A DNA stretch of 64,000 bases from Bacillus thuringiensis (GCF_022095615.2 NZ_CP155559.1:4275501-4339500), one strand, 5' to 3'; shown: positions 18,691 through 29,068, counted from the first letter of the stretch. Notes: generated from the letters alone by a model not told the origin. Numbers and translations: made by a program.

Positions 18691-19228
18691 ATACTCTGCT
18701 ACCTGTCTGCCATAGTTCCTTCACCTTTTCAGAAAGAATCGGTGTATCGTCTACAATTATTTTGCTAATTGATGATTTTTGTAATGGTGTTTGTATTTGT
18801 TCAATCGGAAGAATGTTTCCAACGATAATTAAAACAAATAAAATAATATATACTTCTAAAAATCCGAGGATTGCCCCCGCAAATGCATTAACTTGCTTTA
18901 AAACCGGTATTTCTGCAAACATATTTAACAAATTACCAAGTAATGAAAGTGCAATTTTTGTAATAATAAACAATATGATAAACGCAAGCGCTTGATAAAA
19001 TACTGTTTCAATATTATTTGCATCAATCCATTCTGGAACAGATACGTTTTTATCAAATGGATACGGAATAAATTTCGCAAGTGCTGGCGCTAAATCTTTA
19101 CAGTACCAGTATGCAACAAGGTATGCGATAATAAAGCTTGTTAACTTTACAAGTTGCAGAATAAACCCTCTGCGTAAGCCGAGGAAAAATCCCATAACAA
19201 GCAGTAAAATGATAATAATATCAATCAT
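18689..19228 (-). CDS. cvpA: CvpA family membrane protein (YshB)
   Basis: 179 aa with four hydrophobic helices and the FFLGLRRGFILQLVKL segment typical of CvpA/colicin V production proteins. Its molecular role is unknown; E. coli CvpA affects purF expression and envelope stress. It lies one base after zapA, so the two are translationally linked, and it precedes polX-mutS2. A hairpin overlaps its stop codon. Confidence 0.88.
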   Translation of the reverse strand: MIDIIIILLLVMGFFLGLRRGFILQLVKLTSFIIAYLVAYWYCKDLAPALAKFIPYPFDKNVSVPEWIDANNIETVFYQALAFIILFIITKIALSLLGNLLNMFAEIPVLKQVNAFAGAILGFLEVYIILFVLIIVGNILPIEQIQTPLQKSSISKIIVDDTPILSEKVKELWQTGSRV

Positions 19229-19229
19229 G

Positions 19230-19499
19230 TTATTCCATTCCTTTTTTTGTCATACTTTCTTTCAATTTCTCATGTTCTTCTTTTAATTTTATGTAATCGT
19301 GTATGACGTTTACCGCCGTCAATACCGCTAGTCTACTCGTGTCAAGCGAAGGATTCTTGGCATTGAGTTCGCGCATTTTATCATCCACAATCGCTGCTAC
19401 CATGCGGATATGACTTGTACTTTCATCGCCAACAACTGAATATTGTTGACCATAGATTTCTACATTAATTCGACTTTTCTTTCCCTTTTGTTGTGACAA
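19230..19499 (-). CDS. zapA: Cell division protein ZapA
   Basis: 89 aa from TTG 19499, 8 nt after GGAGG; the five extra upstream codons would overlap that ribosome site. An N-terminal beta segment ([15 protein letters not shown]) and a C-terminal coiled coil are typical. ZapA binds and bundles FtsZ at mid-cell. It is the first gene of the zapA-cvpA-polX-mutS2 run and is divergent from rnhC. Confidence 0.92.
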   Translation of the reverse strand: MSQQKGKKSRINVEIYGQQYSVVGDESTSHIRMVAAIVDDKMRELNAKNPSLDTSRLAVLTAVNVIHDYIKLKEEHEKLKESMTKKGME

Positions 19500-19623
19500 C
19501 TCACCGGCCTCCAATCACGTACAGAATCCTAAAGTTTATCATACCATGAACCTTCATAATATGGAAACAGAAAGAACAATCCGATATGATAAAAATAACA
19601 ATATAAAAAAAGGGGTGACCATT

Positions 19624-20559
19624 ATGTCAAATTCTATCGTAATTCAAACAAATTCTACAGTAATTGAAGACATGAAACAACAATATAAACAAGCTCTTAG
19701 CCCGAAAATTCCACAAGGCGGAATCTTCATGGCAAAGGTGCCATCTTGCACAATTACAGCATATAAATCTGGAAAAGTAATGTTCCAAGGAGGCCGCGCT
19801 GAAGCAGAAGCTTCTCGTTGGCAAACTGTCTCTCAAACACCGAAAACAGCTGTAAAAAAATCTGTCGATTCACACCGTTATGCACCGCCTGCTTCCATCA
19901 GTACAATGTCTATCGTAGGGTCAGATGAAGTTGGTACTGGTGATTTCTTCGGACCGATGACAGTAGTTGCTGTATATGTGAATGCAAAGCAAATTCCACT
20001 ACTAAAAGAACTTGGTGTAAAAGACTCTAAAAACTTAAATGACGATCAAATTACTGCCATTGCGAAACAACTTCTACACGTTGTTCCTTATAGCTCTCTT
20101 GTCCTTCATAATGAAAAATATAACGAGCTATTTGATAAAGGAAACAACCAAGGTAAATTAAAAGCTTTACTACATAATAAAGCTATTACAAACTTATTAA
20201 CTAAAATTGCACCTACAAAACCTGAAGGCGTCTTAATCGACCAATTCACACAACCTGATACATACTACAAATATTTAGCAAAACAAAAGCAGGTACAGCG
20301 TGAAAATGTTTACTTCGCGACAAAAGGAGAAAGCGTCCATTTAGCAGTAGCCGCTGCTTCTATTTTAGCTCGTTACTCATTCGTAAAACAGTTTGACGAA
20401 CTAAGCAAAAAAGCTGGCATGCCACTTCCAAAAGGTGCCGGTAAACAAGTTGATATCGCCGCTGCTAAATTAATTCAAAAGCTTGGTAAAGAACGATTAC
20501 CTGAGTTTGTGAAAATGCATTTCGCTAACAAAGAGAAAGCGTTCCGCTTATTAAAATAG
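19624..20559 (+). CDS. rnhC: Ribonuclease HIII
   Basis: 311 aa from ATG 19624, with AAAGGGG upstream; an earlier in-frame ATG at 19546 lacks a ribosome site. An N-terminal TBP-like substrate-binding domain (~1-85) precedes the RNase H type 2 core, which opens with GSDEVGTGDFFGP carrying the DE catalytic residues. It removes RNA from RNA/DNA hybrids. Divergent from zapA, as in B. subtilis, and ended by its own terminator. Confidence 0.95.
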   Translation: MSNSIVIQTNSTVIEDMKQQYKQALSPKIPQGGIFMAKVPSCTITAYKSGKVMFQGGRAEAEASRWQTVSQTPKTAVKKSVDSHRYAPPASISTMSIVGSDEVGTGDFFGPMTVVAVYVNAKQIPLLKELGVKDSKNLNDDQITAIAKQLLHVVPYSSLVLHNEKYNELFDKGNNQGKLKALLHNKAITNLLTKIAPTKPEGVLIDQFTQPDTYYKYLAKQKQVQRENVYFATKGESVHLAVAAASILARYSFVKQFDELSKKAGMPLPKGAGKQVDIAAAKLIQKLGKERLPEFVKMHFANKEKAFRLLK

Positions 20560-20569
20560 TATCGACAAA

Positions 20570-20600
20570 AACAGGAGCCTACAAACTCCTGTTTTTTTGT
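20570..20600 (+). terminator. rnhC terminator
   Basis: An 8-bp stem AACAGGAG/CTCCTGTT (20570-20577/20586-20593) is followed by T7. Confidence 0.85.
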
Positions 20601-20618
20601 TTCACCCTACTATTGTCC

Positions 20619-20647
20619 TTGTAACTTTGTTACAATATAAATATACA
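20619..20647 (+). promoter_or_regulatory. Promoter with small palindrome before two small genes
   Basis: TTGTAA, a 17-bp spacer and TATACA form a vegetative-type promoter. The -35 overlaps a TGTAAC-TTT-GTTACA palindrome (20620-20634), a possible operator. The regulator is not known. Confidence 0.6.
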
Positions 20648-20677
20648 GATTATTCAAATTAAAAGGGAGGATTCCCA

Positions 20678-20947
20678 TTGCTACTTCTACAAATGATTCT
20701 AAATATCTTACTAGGTGATCCACACGAAAGACAGTTTGAAATTAGAGAAAACATTCAGCTACTAAGTGAGCAACCAGCGTTCACTGATTTAATAGAGCGC
20801 TACGGCCGATCTTTCTTATTAAACTTTCGGATCCGAAGATTTATCGGGAAACACGATGCTCGCTTATTAATACATAATCCAGCAAAACTACAACTCTTCT
20901 GTGAGGAAATTGAGTTTATGATTAGAAGAAAAAGATTGTTTACATAA
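20678..20947 (+). CDS. Conserved hypothetical protein, 89 aa
   Basis: Starts at TTG 20678, 7 nt after GGGAGG; the first ATG (20693) has no matching ribosome site. It is a helical, strongly charged soluble protein (PHERQFEIRENIQLL..., RRFIGKHDARLL, ending RRKRLF). I do not recognise the family. It lies behind a good promoter (20619) and 13 nt before another small gene, so they form a two-gene unit. Confidence 0.7.
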   Translation: MLLLQMILNILLGDPHERQFEIRENIQLLSEQPAFTDLIERYGRSFLLNFRIRRFIGKHDARLLIHNPAKLQLFCEEIEFMIRRKRLFT

Positions 20948-20960
20948 GGAGGGAATTCAT

Positions 20961-21179
20961 ATGAACGCTGTAAAAGTTAAAAAGTTATTATATGTTTTCG
21001 TACACCTCGTGGGCCCACTTTCTTACCTCACTATTTCTACCATTTGGGGAACTTTTTTCACTACTAAATCCATATCCGAAAATATATCTGATAATCTTGG
21101 TGTGATGGCCATCTATTACGTGTTCATGAGCTTACTGTGGTTTTTTCTATTTAGATCGATTAGACAAAGATGTAGATAG
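20961..21179 (+). CDS. Small two-helix membrane protein, unknown
   Basis: 72 aa, ATG with AAGGAGGG upstream. Two hydrophobic helices (about 8-32 and 47-65) and a basic tail (RSIRQRCR). It is co-transcribed with the preceding 89-aa gene. I do not recognise the family. Confidence 0.7.
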   Translation: MNAVKVKKLLYVFVHLVGPLSYLTISTIWGTFFTTKSISENISDNLGVMAIYYVFMSLLWFFLFRSIRQRCR

Positions 21180-21223
21180 CATTACAAAAGAGATTAATGA
21201 TAATAAGATGTAATACATATAAA

Positions 21224-21250
21224 AAAAGAGAGCCGCCAAGACTCTCCTTT
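21224..21250 (-). terminator. Terminator of the YuzL-like gene
   Basis: On the minus strand GAGAG...CTCTC closes a short hairpin followed by TTTTTTTATAT, just after the stop at 21256. Confidence 0.6.
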
Positions 21251-21255
21251 TTATG

Positions 21256-21390
21256 TTAGCTTCGTTTCTGCTTCTTATTTGATGAAGATACTTTATGAGA
21301 CCCTGTTTCATATGCCGTCGTTCCTTGTCCTTCTACCTCTGGAGAACCCAGGCTTGACCTTGAATGATCTTTTTTCACCTTTTTACTCAT
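21256..21390 (-). CDS. YuzL-family small protein, 44 aa
   Basis: A frame too short for usual gene calls. AAGGGGTG lies 7 nt before ATG 21390. The 44-aa product is very hydrophilic and basic, with a central SPEVEGQGTTAYETGSHK segment like the conserved GQGTT core of the YuzL family of Bacillus, and ends NKKQKRS. YuzL-like proteins have no established function; their composition resembles small spore proteins. A terminator follows directly. Confidence 0.7.
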   Translation of the reverse strand: MSKKVKKDHSRSSLGSPEVEGQGTTAYETGSHKVSSSNKKQKRS

Positions 21391-21444
21391 TTATATTCAC
21401 CCCTTCGCGTTACTTTTTGCTACGGGGTCATAAACTATGCAAAC

Positions 21445-21470
21445 AAAAAAGCGAGAGGAAATCCTCTCGC
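21445..21470 (-). terminator. asnS terminator
   Basis: A 9-bp GCGAGAGGA/TCCTCTCGC stem (21451-21459/21462-21470) is followed on the minus strand by six T. Confidence 0.85.
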
Positions 21471-21482
21471 TTTTTTCATATT

Positions 21483-22874
21483 TTAGAACTCAGAAGAACC
21501 TGGAGTTCTTGGGAATGGAATTACGTCACGGATGTTAGCCATGCCAGTGATGTACATTAGGAAGCGCTCGAAACCTAGACCGAATCCAGCGTGTTTTGTA
21601 CCGCCGTATTTTCTAAGTTCTAAGTACCACCAGTAGTCCTCTTCGTTCATACCTAATTCTTTAATTCTGTCTACTAAAACGTCCATTCTTTCTTCACGTT
21701 GACTTCCGCCGATTAATTCGCCGATGCCAGGAACTAGAAGGTCAGTAGCAGCTACTGTTTTTCCATCTTCATTCATACGCATGTAGAACGCTTTAATGTC
21801 TTTCGGATAGTCAGTTACGAATACAGGGCGTTTGAAGATCTCTTCTGATAAGTATCTTTCATGCTCTGTTTGTAAGTCAATACCCCATTCTACTGGGTAT
21901 TTGAAGTCAGCACCTGATTCTTGAAGTACTTTAATTGCTTCTGTATATGTGATACGACCGAAGTCAGAGTTAATCACATTGTTCATACGCTCTAGAACTG
22001 TCTTATCAACGAAGCTGTTGAAGAATTCCATTTCTTCTGGCGCATGCTCTAGTACGTATTTCATTGCATATTTCAGCATATCTTCTGTAAGATCCATTAC
22101 ATCGCCTAATTCAGCGAATGCAATCTCAGGCTCAACCATCCAGAACTCAGCTGCATGACGAGTTGTGTTAGAGTTTTCTGCACGGAATGTAGGTCCAAAT
22201 GTGTAAACGTCACGGAATGCTAATGCATAAGCTTCAGCGTTCAGCTGTCCACTTACTGTTAAGTTTGTTTCTTTACCGAAGAAGTCTTTTGACTCATCAA
22301 CTTGTCCGTCTTCACCTTTTGGTACGTTGTTTAAATCTTGCGTTGTTACGCGGAACATTTCGCCTGCACCTTCTGTATCACTACCAGTGATGATTGGTGT
22401 GTGAACATGTACGAATCCACGCTCTTGGAAGAACTGGTGAATCGCAAATGCTGCGACAGAACGTACACGGAACGTTGCAGAGAATGCATTTGTTCTTGGA
22501 CGTAAGTGAGCAATTGTACGTAAGTATTCAAACGTGTGACGTTTCTTTTGAAGTGGGTAATCAGAATCTGATAAGCCCTCGATATCAATTTTTTCTGCTT
22601 TAATTTCAAATGGTTGCTTCGCTCCAGGCGTTGCAATTACTTTTCCTTCTACTTTAACTGAAGAGCTAAGTGGAAGTTTTGCAATTTCTTTAAAGTTCTC
22701 TAATTCTGTATCGAAAACGATTTGAACGCTTTTGAAGAAGCTACCGTCGTTTAATTCGATGAAACCAAATGCTTTTGAATCACGTAAATTACGAATCCAC
22801 CCTGATACTTGTACTGTTTGATCTGCGTATTTATCTGTATCTCTATACAGACTTTTTACTAATGTGTTTTCCAT
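21483..22874 (-). CDS. asnS: Asparaginyl-tRNA synthetase
   Basis: 463 aa from ATG 22874, 9 nt after AAAGGAG. An N-terminal OB-fold anticodon-binding domain (~20-105) precedes the class II catalytic core, with motif 3 [15 protein letters not shown] near the C-terminus. It charges tRNA-Asn. Aspartate-type enzymes are larger, and the asparagine-specific T-box upstream agrees with the assignment. Single gene with its own terminator. Confidence 0.95.
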   Translation of the reverse strand: MENTLVKSLYRDTDKYADQTVQVSGWIRNLRDSKAFGFIELNDGSFFKSVQIVFDTELENFKEIAKLPLSSSVKVEGKVIATPGAKQPFEIKAEKIDIEGLSDSDYPLQKKRHTFEYLRTIAHLRPRTNAFSATFRVRSVAAFAIHQFFQERGFVHVHTPIITGSDTEGAGEMFRVTTQDLNNVPKGEDGQVDESKDFFGKETNLTVSGQLNAEAYALAFRDVYTFGPTFRAENSNTTRHAAEFWMVEPEIAFAELGDVMDLTEDMLKYAMKYVLEHAPEEMEFFNSFVDKTVLERMNNVINSDFGRITYTEAIKVLQESGADFKYPVEWGIDLQTEHERYLSEEIFKRPVFVTDYPKDIKAFYMRMNEDGKTVAATDLLVPGIGELIGGSQREERMDVLVDRIKELGMNEEDYWWYLELRKYGGTKHAGFGLGFERFLMYITGMANIRDVIPFPRTPGSSEF

Positions 22875-22904
22875 AGTGAAATTCTCCTTTGCTGATATAT
22901 TTAA

Positions 22905-23150
22905 ATACAAAAAAACCTTTCATCCATAAAGGGACGAAAGGTTAAACTTCGCGGTACCACCCAATTTGTCATAAAGACCAACTTTAACTCGTATGTAATA
23001 CATACTTCCCGGTTTGTAACAGGCCGGATTCCCGTCTAAATCTACTCTTGAATACAAGATTCAATTTCGGTTAGCAACTCCAAGGTGTTCTTCACATATA
23101 CCGCCTCATCAGGCTCTCACCGCCCCTGACTCGCTTTGGATTATAGTATA
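22905..23150 (-). promoter_or_regulatory. T-box leader of asnS (Asn specifier AAC)
   Basis: A T-box leader with specifier AAC followed by A, just before CCUUGGA, which closes stem I (~23055-23060). The T-box bulge is UGGUACCGCG (around 22950-22962). Terminator stem AACCTTTC.TCC/GGA.GAAAGGTT (22912-22943) is followed by T7. Uncharged tRNA-Asn would open the terminator. Confidence 0.88.
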
Positions 23151-23278
23151 TACTACTTTTCCTTATCATCGTCTTTCATTTTGTTAAACTAAAATTAATG
23201 TACTACATTCGAGAGAAAGATGCAAGATACCTTAATATTTATCGGCGATTTTTATCATATATCGACAATCGTGCCATA

Positions 23279-23307
23279 AAAAAATTGCCGGAATTAACCC
23301 GGCAATT
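23279..23307 (-). terminator. pheST terminator
   Basis: A 9-bp AATTGCCGG/CCGGCAATT stem (23283-23291/23299-23307) is followed by T6-7 on the minus strand. Confidence 0.85.
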
Positions 23308-23312
23308 TCTCA

Positions 23313-25733
23313 TTACTTACGTAACTCCGCACCAAATTTCTCTTCTACCGTTGTTAATACACGGTTATGTGCTTCTGTTACTTCTTCGTCTGTTAACGTA
23401 CGTTCTGCATCGAAGTAGGTCATAGAGAATGCAAGTGATTTCTTGCCTTCTTCCATTTTTTCACCTTCGTATAAGTCGAATAGCGCTACGTCTTTCAGAA
23501 GTTCTCCGCCAGCTTCAGCAATGACTTGCTTCATTTCACCAGCTTTTGTTTCTTTTGTTACGACAACAGCCATATCACGTGTCATAGATGGGAAACGTGG
23601 AATTGCTGAGTAGTAAGTTTCTTCTGCGTCTGCACCGAATACTTTTACAAGAGATAGTTCGAATACGAATGTATTTTTCACATCTAATTGTTTTTCTGCT
23701 TCAGGGTGCAATTGACCGATGAAACCAATTACTTCGCCATCTAATACGATGTCAGCTGTACGACCTGGGTGCATACCTTCACGTTTTGCTGGTGCATAAG
23801 TGATTTGGTTTGAAACGCCAAGTACATCGAATAATCCTTCTAGTACACCTTTCACAACGAAGAAGTCTACTACTTTCTTCTCACCTTGCCATGCATGGTG
23901 AAGAGCAAGACCTGTCATAACACCTGCAAGATGTTGTTCTTCTTTCGGAAGTTCTCCTGCTTCTGTCGGTAAGAAGACAGAACCTACTTCGTATAAAGCA
24001 ACACTATCGTTTTTACGTGCAACATTGTATGAAACAGCTTCTAGTAGTTGCGGTACTAAGCTTAAACGAAGTTGGCTACGCTCTTCACTCATTGGAAGTG
24101 CAAGGTTTACAGGAGCTTTTTCATTTGACTCAACCATATATTGCTTCGCTTTATCAGCGCTTGTTAATGAATATGTGATCGCTTCATATAAACCAGCACC
24201 CTCTAGGAAGCGACGTACTTTACGACGTTTCGTTTGTGCTGCTGTTAATTTACCACGAGTCATTGTTCCAGAAGGTAATGTAACTGGAATGTGGTCATAA
24301 CCGTATAGGCGGCCCACTTCTTCTACTAAGTCTTCTGAAATTGTAATGTCAGGACGACGTGCTGGTACATTTACATGGAATGTTCCTTCTACTTCTGTGA
24401 ATGGGAATTTCAAGTTTGTGAACATTGTACCCATTTCACTCGCAGAAATATCTGTACCTAATACACGATTTACTTTTTCAGCAGTAACAGATACTGTACG
24501 CTCTTGTACTTGTAAGTTATCAGCTTCTACTACACCTTCAAGTGCTTCTCCGCCAGCGTATTTCGCCATTAAAGCAGCTGCGTGTTGAATTGCTTCAAAT
24601 GTACGTGTTGGATCAATTCCTTTTTCAAAACGTGCACTTGATTCACTGCGAAGACCTAAATCTTTTGATGTACGGCGCACTGTTTGACCTGCAAAGTATG
24701 CAGATTCAATTAGAACGTTTACTGTCTCATTTGTAACTTCAGAATCCGCTCCGCCCATTACACCAGCAACAGCTAAAGCTTTTGTGCCGTTTGTAATTAC
24801 AAGGTGGTGGCTTTGTAATGTACGTTCTTGATCATCTAACGTTTCAATTTTTTCGCCTTCTTTTGCAAGACGAACAACGATTTCTTTTGAACCTAATTTA
24901 TCGTAATCGAATGCATGTAACGGTTGACCGTATTCCATTAAAATGTAGTTTGTAATATCAACTACGTTGCTAATTGGACGAATGCCAGCTGCCATAAGGC
25001 GAGTTTGCATCCAAATTGGTGATGGACCAATCTTTACGTTTTTAACCATTTTTGCAATGTATAATGGATTTTCTTCTTTCGCTTCTACACTTACAGAAAT
25101 GTAATCAGAAGTTTTTTCTGCTGTTTCTTGTAAGTCGATAGCTGGAAGTTTTACCTCACGGCCGTAAATAGCAGCTACTTCATATGCAACACCTAACATA
25201 TTTAAGCAATCTGCACGGTTTGGTGTTAAACCAAGCTCAAGTACTTCATCATGTAAGTTTAAAATTTCAAGTGCATCTGCACCAACTTCAGCGTCACTTG
25301 GGAAGATGAAGATACCATCTGCATATTCTTTTGAAACTAACTTTCCGTCAATGCCAAGCTCTTGAAGAGCACAAACCATACCGTGAGAAGCTTCACCACG
25401 TAGTTTTGCTTTTTTGATTTTGAAATTACCAGGAAGTACAGCGCCAACTTTTGCAACTGGTACTTTTAAACCTTTTGCAATGTTAGCAGCTCCACAAATA
25501 ATTTGAACTGGTTCTTCTTCACCAATATCGATTAAGCATTTGCTTAATTTATCAGCTTCTGGGTGTTTTTCACATTCTAATACGTGACCAACTACAACAC
25601 CTTTTACACCTTTATTTAATACTTCAACACCTTCTACTTCAATACCACTTTTCGTGATTTTGTCTGCTAGTTCTTGTGCTGTTACATCTTTAATATCTAC
25701 ATACTCTTGTAACCAACGATATGATACGAACAT
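23313..25733 (-). CDS. pheT: Phenylalanyl-tRNA synthetase beta subunit
   Basis: 806 aa, the usual length. Domains in order: tRNA-binding OB fold (~40-150), B3/B4 editing domain, B5 domain (~400-475), catalytic-like domain, and C-terminal FDX-ACB domain ([17 protein letters not shown]..., ~710-806). With PheS it makes the (alpha-beta)2 enzyme that charges tRNA-Phe; the beta subunit edits mischarged Tyr. It lies 18 nt after pheS in one transcript. Confidence 0.96.
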   Translation of the reverse strand: MFVSYRWLQEYVDIKDVTAQELADKITKSGIEVEGVEVLNKGVKGVVVGHVLECEKHPEADKLSKCLIDIGEEEPVQIICGAANIAKGLKVPVAKVGAVLPGNFKIKKAKLRGEASHGMVCALQELGIDGKLVSKEYADGIFIFPSDAEVGADALEILNLHDEVLELGLTPNRADCLNMLGVAYEVAAIYGREVKLPAIDLQETAEKTSDYISVSVEAKEENPLYIAKMVKNVKIGPSPIWMQTRLMAAGIRPISNVVDITNYILMEYGQPLHAFDYDKLGSKEIVVRLAKEGEKIETLDDQERTLQSHHLVITNGTKALAVAGVMGGADSEVTNETVNVLIESAYFAGQTVRRTSKDLGLRSESSARFEKGIDPTRTFEAIQHAAALMAKYAGGEALEGVVEADNLQVQERTVSVTAEKVNRVLGTDISASEMGTMFTNLKFPFTEVEGTFHVNVPARRPDITISEDLVEEVGRLYGYDHIPVTLPSGTMTRGKLTAAQTKRRKVRRFLEGAGLYEAITYSLTSADKAKQYMVESNEKAPVNLALPMSEERSQLRLSLVPQLLEAVSYNVARKNDSVALYEVGSVFLPTEAGELPKEEQHLAGVMTGLALHHAWQGEKKVVDFFVVKGVLEGLFDVLGVSNQITYAPAKREGMHPGRTADIVLDGEVIGFIGQLHPEAEKQLDVKNTFVFELSLVKVFGADAEETYYSAIPRFPSMTRDMAVVVTKETKAGEMKQVIAEAGGELLKDVALFDLYEGEKMEEGKKSLAFSMTYFDAERTLTDEEVTEAHNRVLTTVEEKFGAELRK

Positions 25734-25751
25734 ACTTATCCTCTCCTTCCC

Positions 25752-26786
25752 TTACGCTCGTTTGAATTGTTGTAAGAAACGTACATCATTTGTATAGAAA
25801 TGACGAATGTCATCTACGCCGTATTTCAACATTGCGATACGCTCTGCGCCCATACCGAATGCGAAACCTTGATATTCTTTTGAATCATAACCAGCCATTT
25901 CAAGTACGTTCGGGTGAACCATACCTGCGCCTAAAATCTCGATCCAGCCAGTTCCTTTACAAGTACCGCAACCTTTGCCGTGACACATCATACAAGAAAT
26001 ATCCATCTCTACAGATGGCTCTGTGAATGGGAAGAAACTTGGACGAAGGCGGATTTCACGATCTTCACCGAACATCTTTTTCACGAATACTTGTAGTGTA
26101 CCTTTTAAATCACTCATGCGAATGTTTTTATCAATTACAAGACCTTCAATTTGCATGAACTGGTGTGAATGTGTCGCATCATCGTCATCGCGGCGATACA
26201 CTTTACCAGGACAAATAATTTTGATTGGGCCTTTTTCTTTATTATTTTCCATCGTACGTGCTTGCACAGAAGATGTATGTGTACGTAGTAACGTTTCTTC
26301 TGTAATGTAGAATGTATCTTGCATATCACGCGCTGGGTGATCTTTCGGTAAGTTTAATGCTTCGAAGTTGTAGTAGTCTTTTTCTACTTCTGTTCCTTCA
26401 GCTACTTCATAACCCATACCGATGAATACATCTTCAATTTGCTCAACAACAGCTGTTAACGGATGGTGACAACCTGTTTCAACAGGACGACCTGGTAGTG
26501 TAACATCAATTGTTTCAGTAGCTAATTTCGCTTCAATTACTGCTTTTTCTAAGTTACCAATTTTGTCTTCTAGACGCGTTTGAATCGCTTCACGTACTTC
26601 ATTTACTAATGCTCCCATACGTGGACGCTCTTCTGCTGATAATTTTCCCATGCCGCGTAATACTTCTGTAATTGGGCCTTTTTTACCTAAATACGCTACG
26701 CGTACGTCGTTTAAGCCTTTTAGCTCTTTCGCTTCTTCAATAAGCTCTAACGCTTTTTGCTTTAGCTCTTTTAAACGTGCTTCCAT
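25752..26786 (-). CDS. pheS: Phenylalanyl-tRNA synthetase alpha subunit
   Basis: 344 aa from ATG 26786 (AGGAGGG 6 nt upstream); a longer frame has no ribosome site. An N-terminal coiled coil (~1-85) precedes the class II catalytic core, with motif 2 around [11 protein letters not shown] and motif 3 [17 protein letters not shown]. It carries the active site for Phe activation. It is headed by a Phe-specific T-box and followed by pheT. Confidence 0.96.
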   Translation of the reverse strand: MEARLKELKQKALELIEEAKELKGLNDVRVAYLGKKGPITEVLRGMGKLSAEERPRMGALVNEVREAIQTRLEDKIGNLEKAVIEAKLATETIDVTLPGRPVETGCHHPLTAVVEQIEDVFIGMGYEVAEGTEVEKDYYNFEALNLPKDHPARDMQDTFYITEETLLRTHTSSVQARTMENNKEKGPIKIICPGKVYRRDDDDATHSHQFMQIEGLVIDKNIRMSDLKGTLQVFVKKMFGEDREIRLRPSFFPFTEPSVEMDISCMMCHGKGCGTCKGTGWIEILGAGMVHPNVLEMAGYDSKEYQGFAFGMGAERIAMLKYGVDDIRHFYTNDVRFLQQFKRA

Positions 26787-26811
26787 TTGGAACCCTCCTA
26801 ATTTTAAAAAT

Positions 26812-27050
26812 AAAAAAACCTCGCTCCCAAAAAGGGACGAGGTAAATTCGCGGTACCACCCTAAATTGACAGAACAAGTCTGCCCACTCATTAGTTATAA
26901 CGATCAATTCTGACCGGAACGCCTTTACATTTACATGGTCCTGGCGTCAACTCCAGAGGTGAATTCACTTCCGTCTACCATAAGAATGCTTTCAGTCTAC
27001 GGCACTCTCTCCCTATATGGCGATTTTGTAAGCTACTCTTCTCTATCAAC
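26812..27050 (-). promoter_or_regulatory. T-box leader of pheST (Phe specifier UUC)
   Basis: Stem I ends with specifier UUC followed by A and CCUCU (~26955-26968), pairing AGAG on the 5' side. The T-box bulge is UGGUACCGCG (~26850-26862). Terminator stem ACCTCGTCCCTTTTTGGGAGCGAGGT is followed by TTTTTT (26814-26842). It senses uncharged tRNA-Phe. Confidence 0.88.
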
Positions 27051-27106
27051 GTTTTTCGTTATTTAACTTTTAATATAATGTACTTCAACTTATTATAAGA
27101 AGTTTT

Positions 27107-27871
27107 TTATTTGTTCGCAACTGGGCTTTGCAAATAATACGTTAAAACCCCTGCTGCAACTGCAACATTTAATGATTCTGCCCCGCCGTAAATCGGAATA
27201 TACAAGTTTTGATCCGTTTTCGCAAGAATTTCTTGGCTTACGCCGCTTCCTTCATTTCCTACAATTAATGCAAAACTACCGACCGGTGTTACTTCACCAT
27301 ACGGAACTCCATTTTCAAGAGCTGTTCCATATACAGGAACGTGTTGTTCTTTTAGCTTGTCTACCCATTCTTCTAAGTTACCTTTTACAACTGGCAAATG
27401 AAAAATAGAACCTTGTGTAGAGCGAAGCACTTTACTATTATATGCATCAACGCATCCTTCTCCAAGCACAACGGCATGAATACCAGCTGCATCAGCTGTA
27501 CGAATAATTGTCCCTAAGTTGCCCGGGTCTTGAAGACCATCTAATAAAAGAAATTTTCCATCTGCAAGAGCTACTTCACTCTCGTGTTTCTCACAAACAG
27601 CAAATACACCTTGCGTCGTTTCTGTTTCACGAAGTACTTTTACGATTGCTTCAGGCACGATATACATTTCCACATCATTAACTATCCAATCTTTCGGAAG
27701 ATCTGTCTGATCAGAAACGATAAGTTCTGTTACAACCCCTGCTTTTAAAGCTTCCTCAACTAAGTGGAATCCTTCTACAAAAAATAAACCTTTTTTATCG
27801 CGCTCTTTTTTCGTCTGCAGCTTTTTCCACTGCTTTACACGCGGGTTTTGTACTGAATCAATGTTTTTCAT
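27107..27871 (-). CDS. ysgA: SpoU/TrmH-family RNA 2'-O-methyltransferase (YsgA)
   Basis: 254 aa from ATG 27871 (AGAGGG upstream; an in-frame start 11 codons earlier is also possible). An N-terminal substrate-binding domain (NPRVKQWKKLQTKKERDKKGLFFVEG) precedes the knotted SPOUT domain with LLDGLQDPGNLGTIIRTADAAG, IVGNEGSGVS and SLNVAVAAGVL, the three SpoU motifs. It methylates a ribose in rRNA or tRNA; the target is unknown. The position beside pheST matches ysgA of B. subtilis. Divergent from sspI. Confidence 0.9.
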   Translation of the reverse strand: MKNIDSVQNPRVKQWKKLQTKKERDKKGLFFVEGFHLVEEALKAGVVTELIVSDQTDLPKDWIVNDVEMYIVPEAIVKVLRETETTQGVFAVCEKHESEVALADGKFLLLDGLQDPGNLGTIIRTADAAGIHAVVLGEGCVDAYNSKVLRSTQGSIFHLPVVKGNLEEWVDKLKEQHVPVYGTALENGVPYGEVTPVGSFALIVGNEGSGVSQEILAKTDQNLYIPIYGGAESLNVAVAAGVLTYYLQSPVANK

Positions 27872-27986
27872 AATATGTATTTCCCTCTCTTCTTGTCTTA
27901 TCATTATAGCCTATTTTTCATACATATTTACATAAAAAAGAACAAAAACTAACGTCAGTTTCAATTCTGAAGAAGAGGTGAAAGCA

Positions 27987-28196
27987 ATGAGTTTTAATTT
28001 ACGCGGTGCTGTATTAGCAAATGTATCTGGAAATTCACAAGACCAATTACAAGAGACAATTGTCGATGCAATTCAAAGCGGTGAAGAAAAAATGCTTCCA
28101 GGTCTTGGTGTTTTATTCGAAGTCATTTGGAAAAATGCTGATGAAAATGAAAAGCATGAAATGTTAGAAACGTTAGAGCAAGGATTAAAAAAATAA
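27987..28196 (+). CDS. sspI: Small acid-soluble spore protein SspI
   Basis: 69 aa from ATG 27987 with AGAGGTG 6 nt upstream; the GTG at 27978 overlaps the ribosome site. The sequence [17 protein letters not shown] is the hallmark of SspI. It is made in the forespore late in sporulation and packed into the spore core. Its place between ysgA and the HD gene matches other Bacillus genomes. Own terminator follows. Confidence 0.92.
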   Translation: MSFNLRGAVLANVSGNSQDQLQETIVDAIQSGEEKMLPGLGVLFEVIWKNADENEKHEMLETLEQGLKK

Positions 28197-28204
28197 GCAA
28201 TTTG

Positions 28205-28243
28205 AAAATCACCTTCGCATAAGCCAAGGTGATTTTTTTGCGA
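28205..28243 (+). terminator. sspI terminator
   Basis: An 11-bp AAAATCACCTT/AAGGTGATTTT stem (28205-28215/28226-28236) followed by T. Confidence 0.85.
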
Positions 28244-28371
28244 AAAAAATTTTCTTCTCCTAAACATTTCTACTTTACTAACGCTACCCCGATGGAGTAC
28301 AATGTTCAAAATACATTTAAACCGATCGATTTTCTTTATAGACACCATTAGATAAAAGGAGTGAATGTTTT

Positions 28372-28929
28372 ATGCACCGTATTACGCTTGAACAAATTTT
28401 TAAACACCATATTACACAAAAATACGTAAATCGTTCTGGGATGGTCCACGCGATTGCTGTCGCTTACCATGCGTTTCACTTAGCTAAAAAGCATCACGCC
28501 TCAGTCGATGCTGCAACAAAAGCTGGTTTCCTTCATGATATCGGACATCACACATGGTACAGTGAGGGAGAATGGGACTATGACTTGTATAAAAAGAATG
28601 ATATACATGCAATTAAAGGAGCAGAAAGAGCTCATAAATTGCTTATTAGATTAGGAGAACATCCGAAACTAGCAAAAGAAATTTCTATCGCGATTCTTCT
28701 TCATACAGATTCTTTCTTAGTACAGCAAGAAATTGAAAGGACATCTCTTCAAAACATTATTAAATGGGCAGACGAAGCAGATGAAGAGCCGGGCGGAGCG
28801 CACCATTATAGAACGATTTCTTATGAAAAAGCACTTAAAGCTATTCAGCAGTTAGACCGATTGGTAGAACGTGAATTACAAATAGAGCAATCAAAATCGA
28901 ACAATAAGGCAGAACATAGTTATCAATGA
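28372..28929 (+). CDS. HD-domain metal-dependent phosphohydrolase
   Basis: 185 aa, AAAAGGAG upstream of ATG. HD metal-binding residues are visible: H26, H55-D56 (GFLHDIGHH) and a later Asp in IKWADEAD (~134). Proteins of this type hydrolyse phosphate esters, often nucleotides. No partner domain indicates the substrate. It is a single gene and its 15 C-terminal residues are polar and probably disordered. The exact subfamily is not clear to me. Confidence 0.8.
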   Translation: MHRITLEQIFKHHITQKYVNRSGMVHAIAVAYHAFHLAKKHHASVDAATKAGFLHDIGHHTWYSEGEWDYDLYKKNDIHAIKGAERAHKLLIRLGEHPKLAKEISIAILLHTDSFLVQQEIERTSLQNIIKWADEADEEPGGAHHYRTISYEKALKAIQQLDRLVERELQIEQSKSNNKAEHSYQ

Positions 28930-28985
28930 GAAAGAGGCATCACTACAGAGTGATACCTCTTTTATTATTTTATGGAAAATACACC

Positions 28986-29035
28986 TTTATATGTAATATT
29001 TAAATATTACATATAAAAACAAAATACTTTATAAT
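28986..29035 (+). promoter_or_regulatory. CPBP-1 promoter under a 32-bp perfect palindrome
   Basis: Bases 28986-29017 form a perfect 32-bp palindrome (TTTATATGTAATATTT and its complement). TTACAT (29007-29012) inside it, a 17-bp spacer and TATAAT (29030-29035) make a promoter, so a repressor bound to the palindrome would cover the -35. Confidence 0.65.
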
Positions 29036-29068
29036 TAAATATACAAATATAAAGAGGTGATTTTATAC

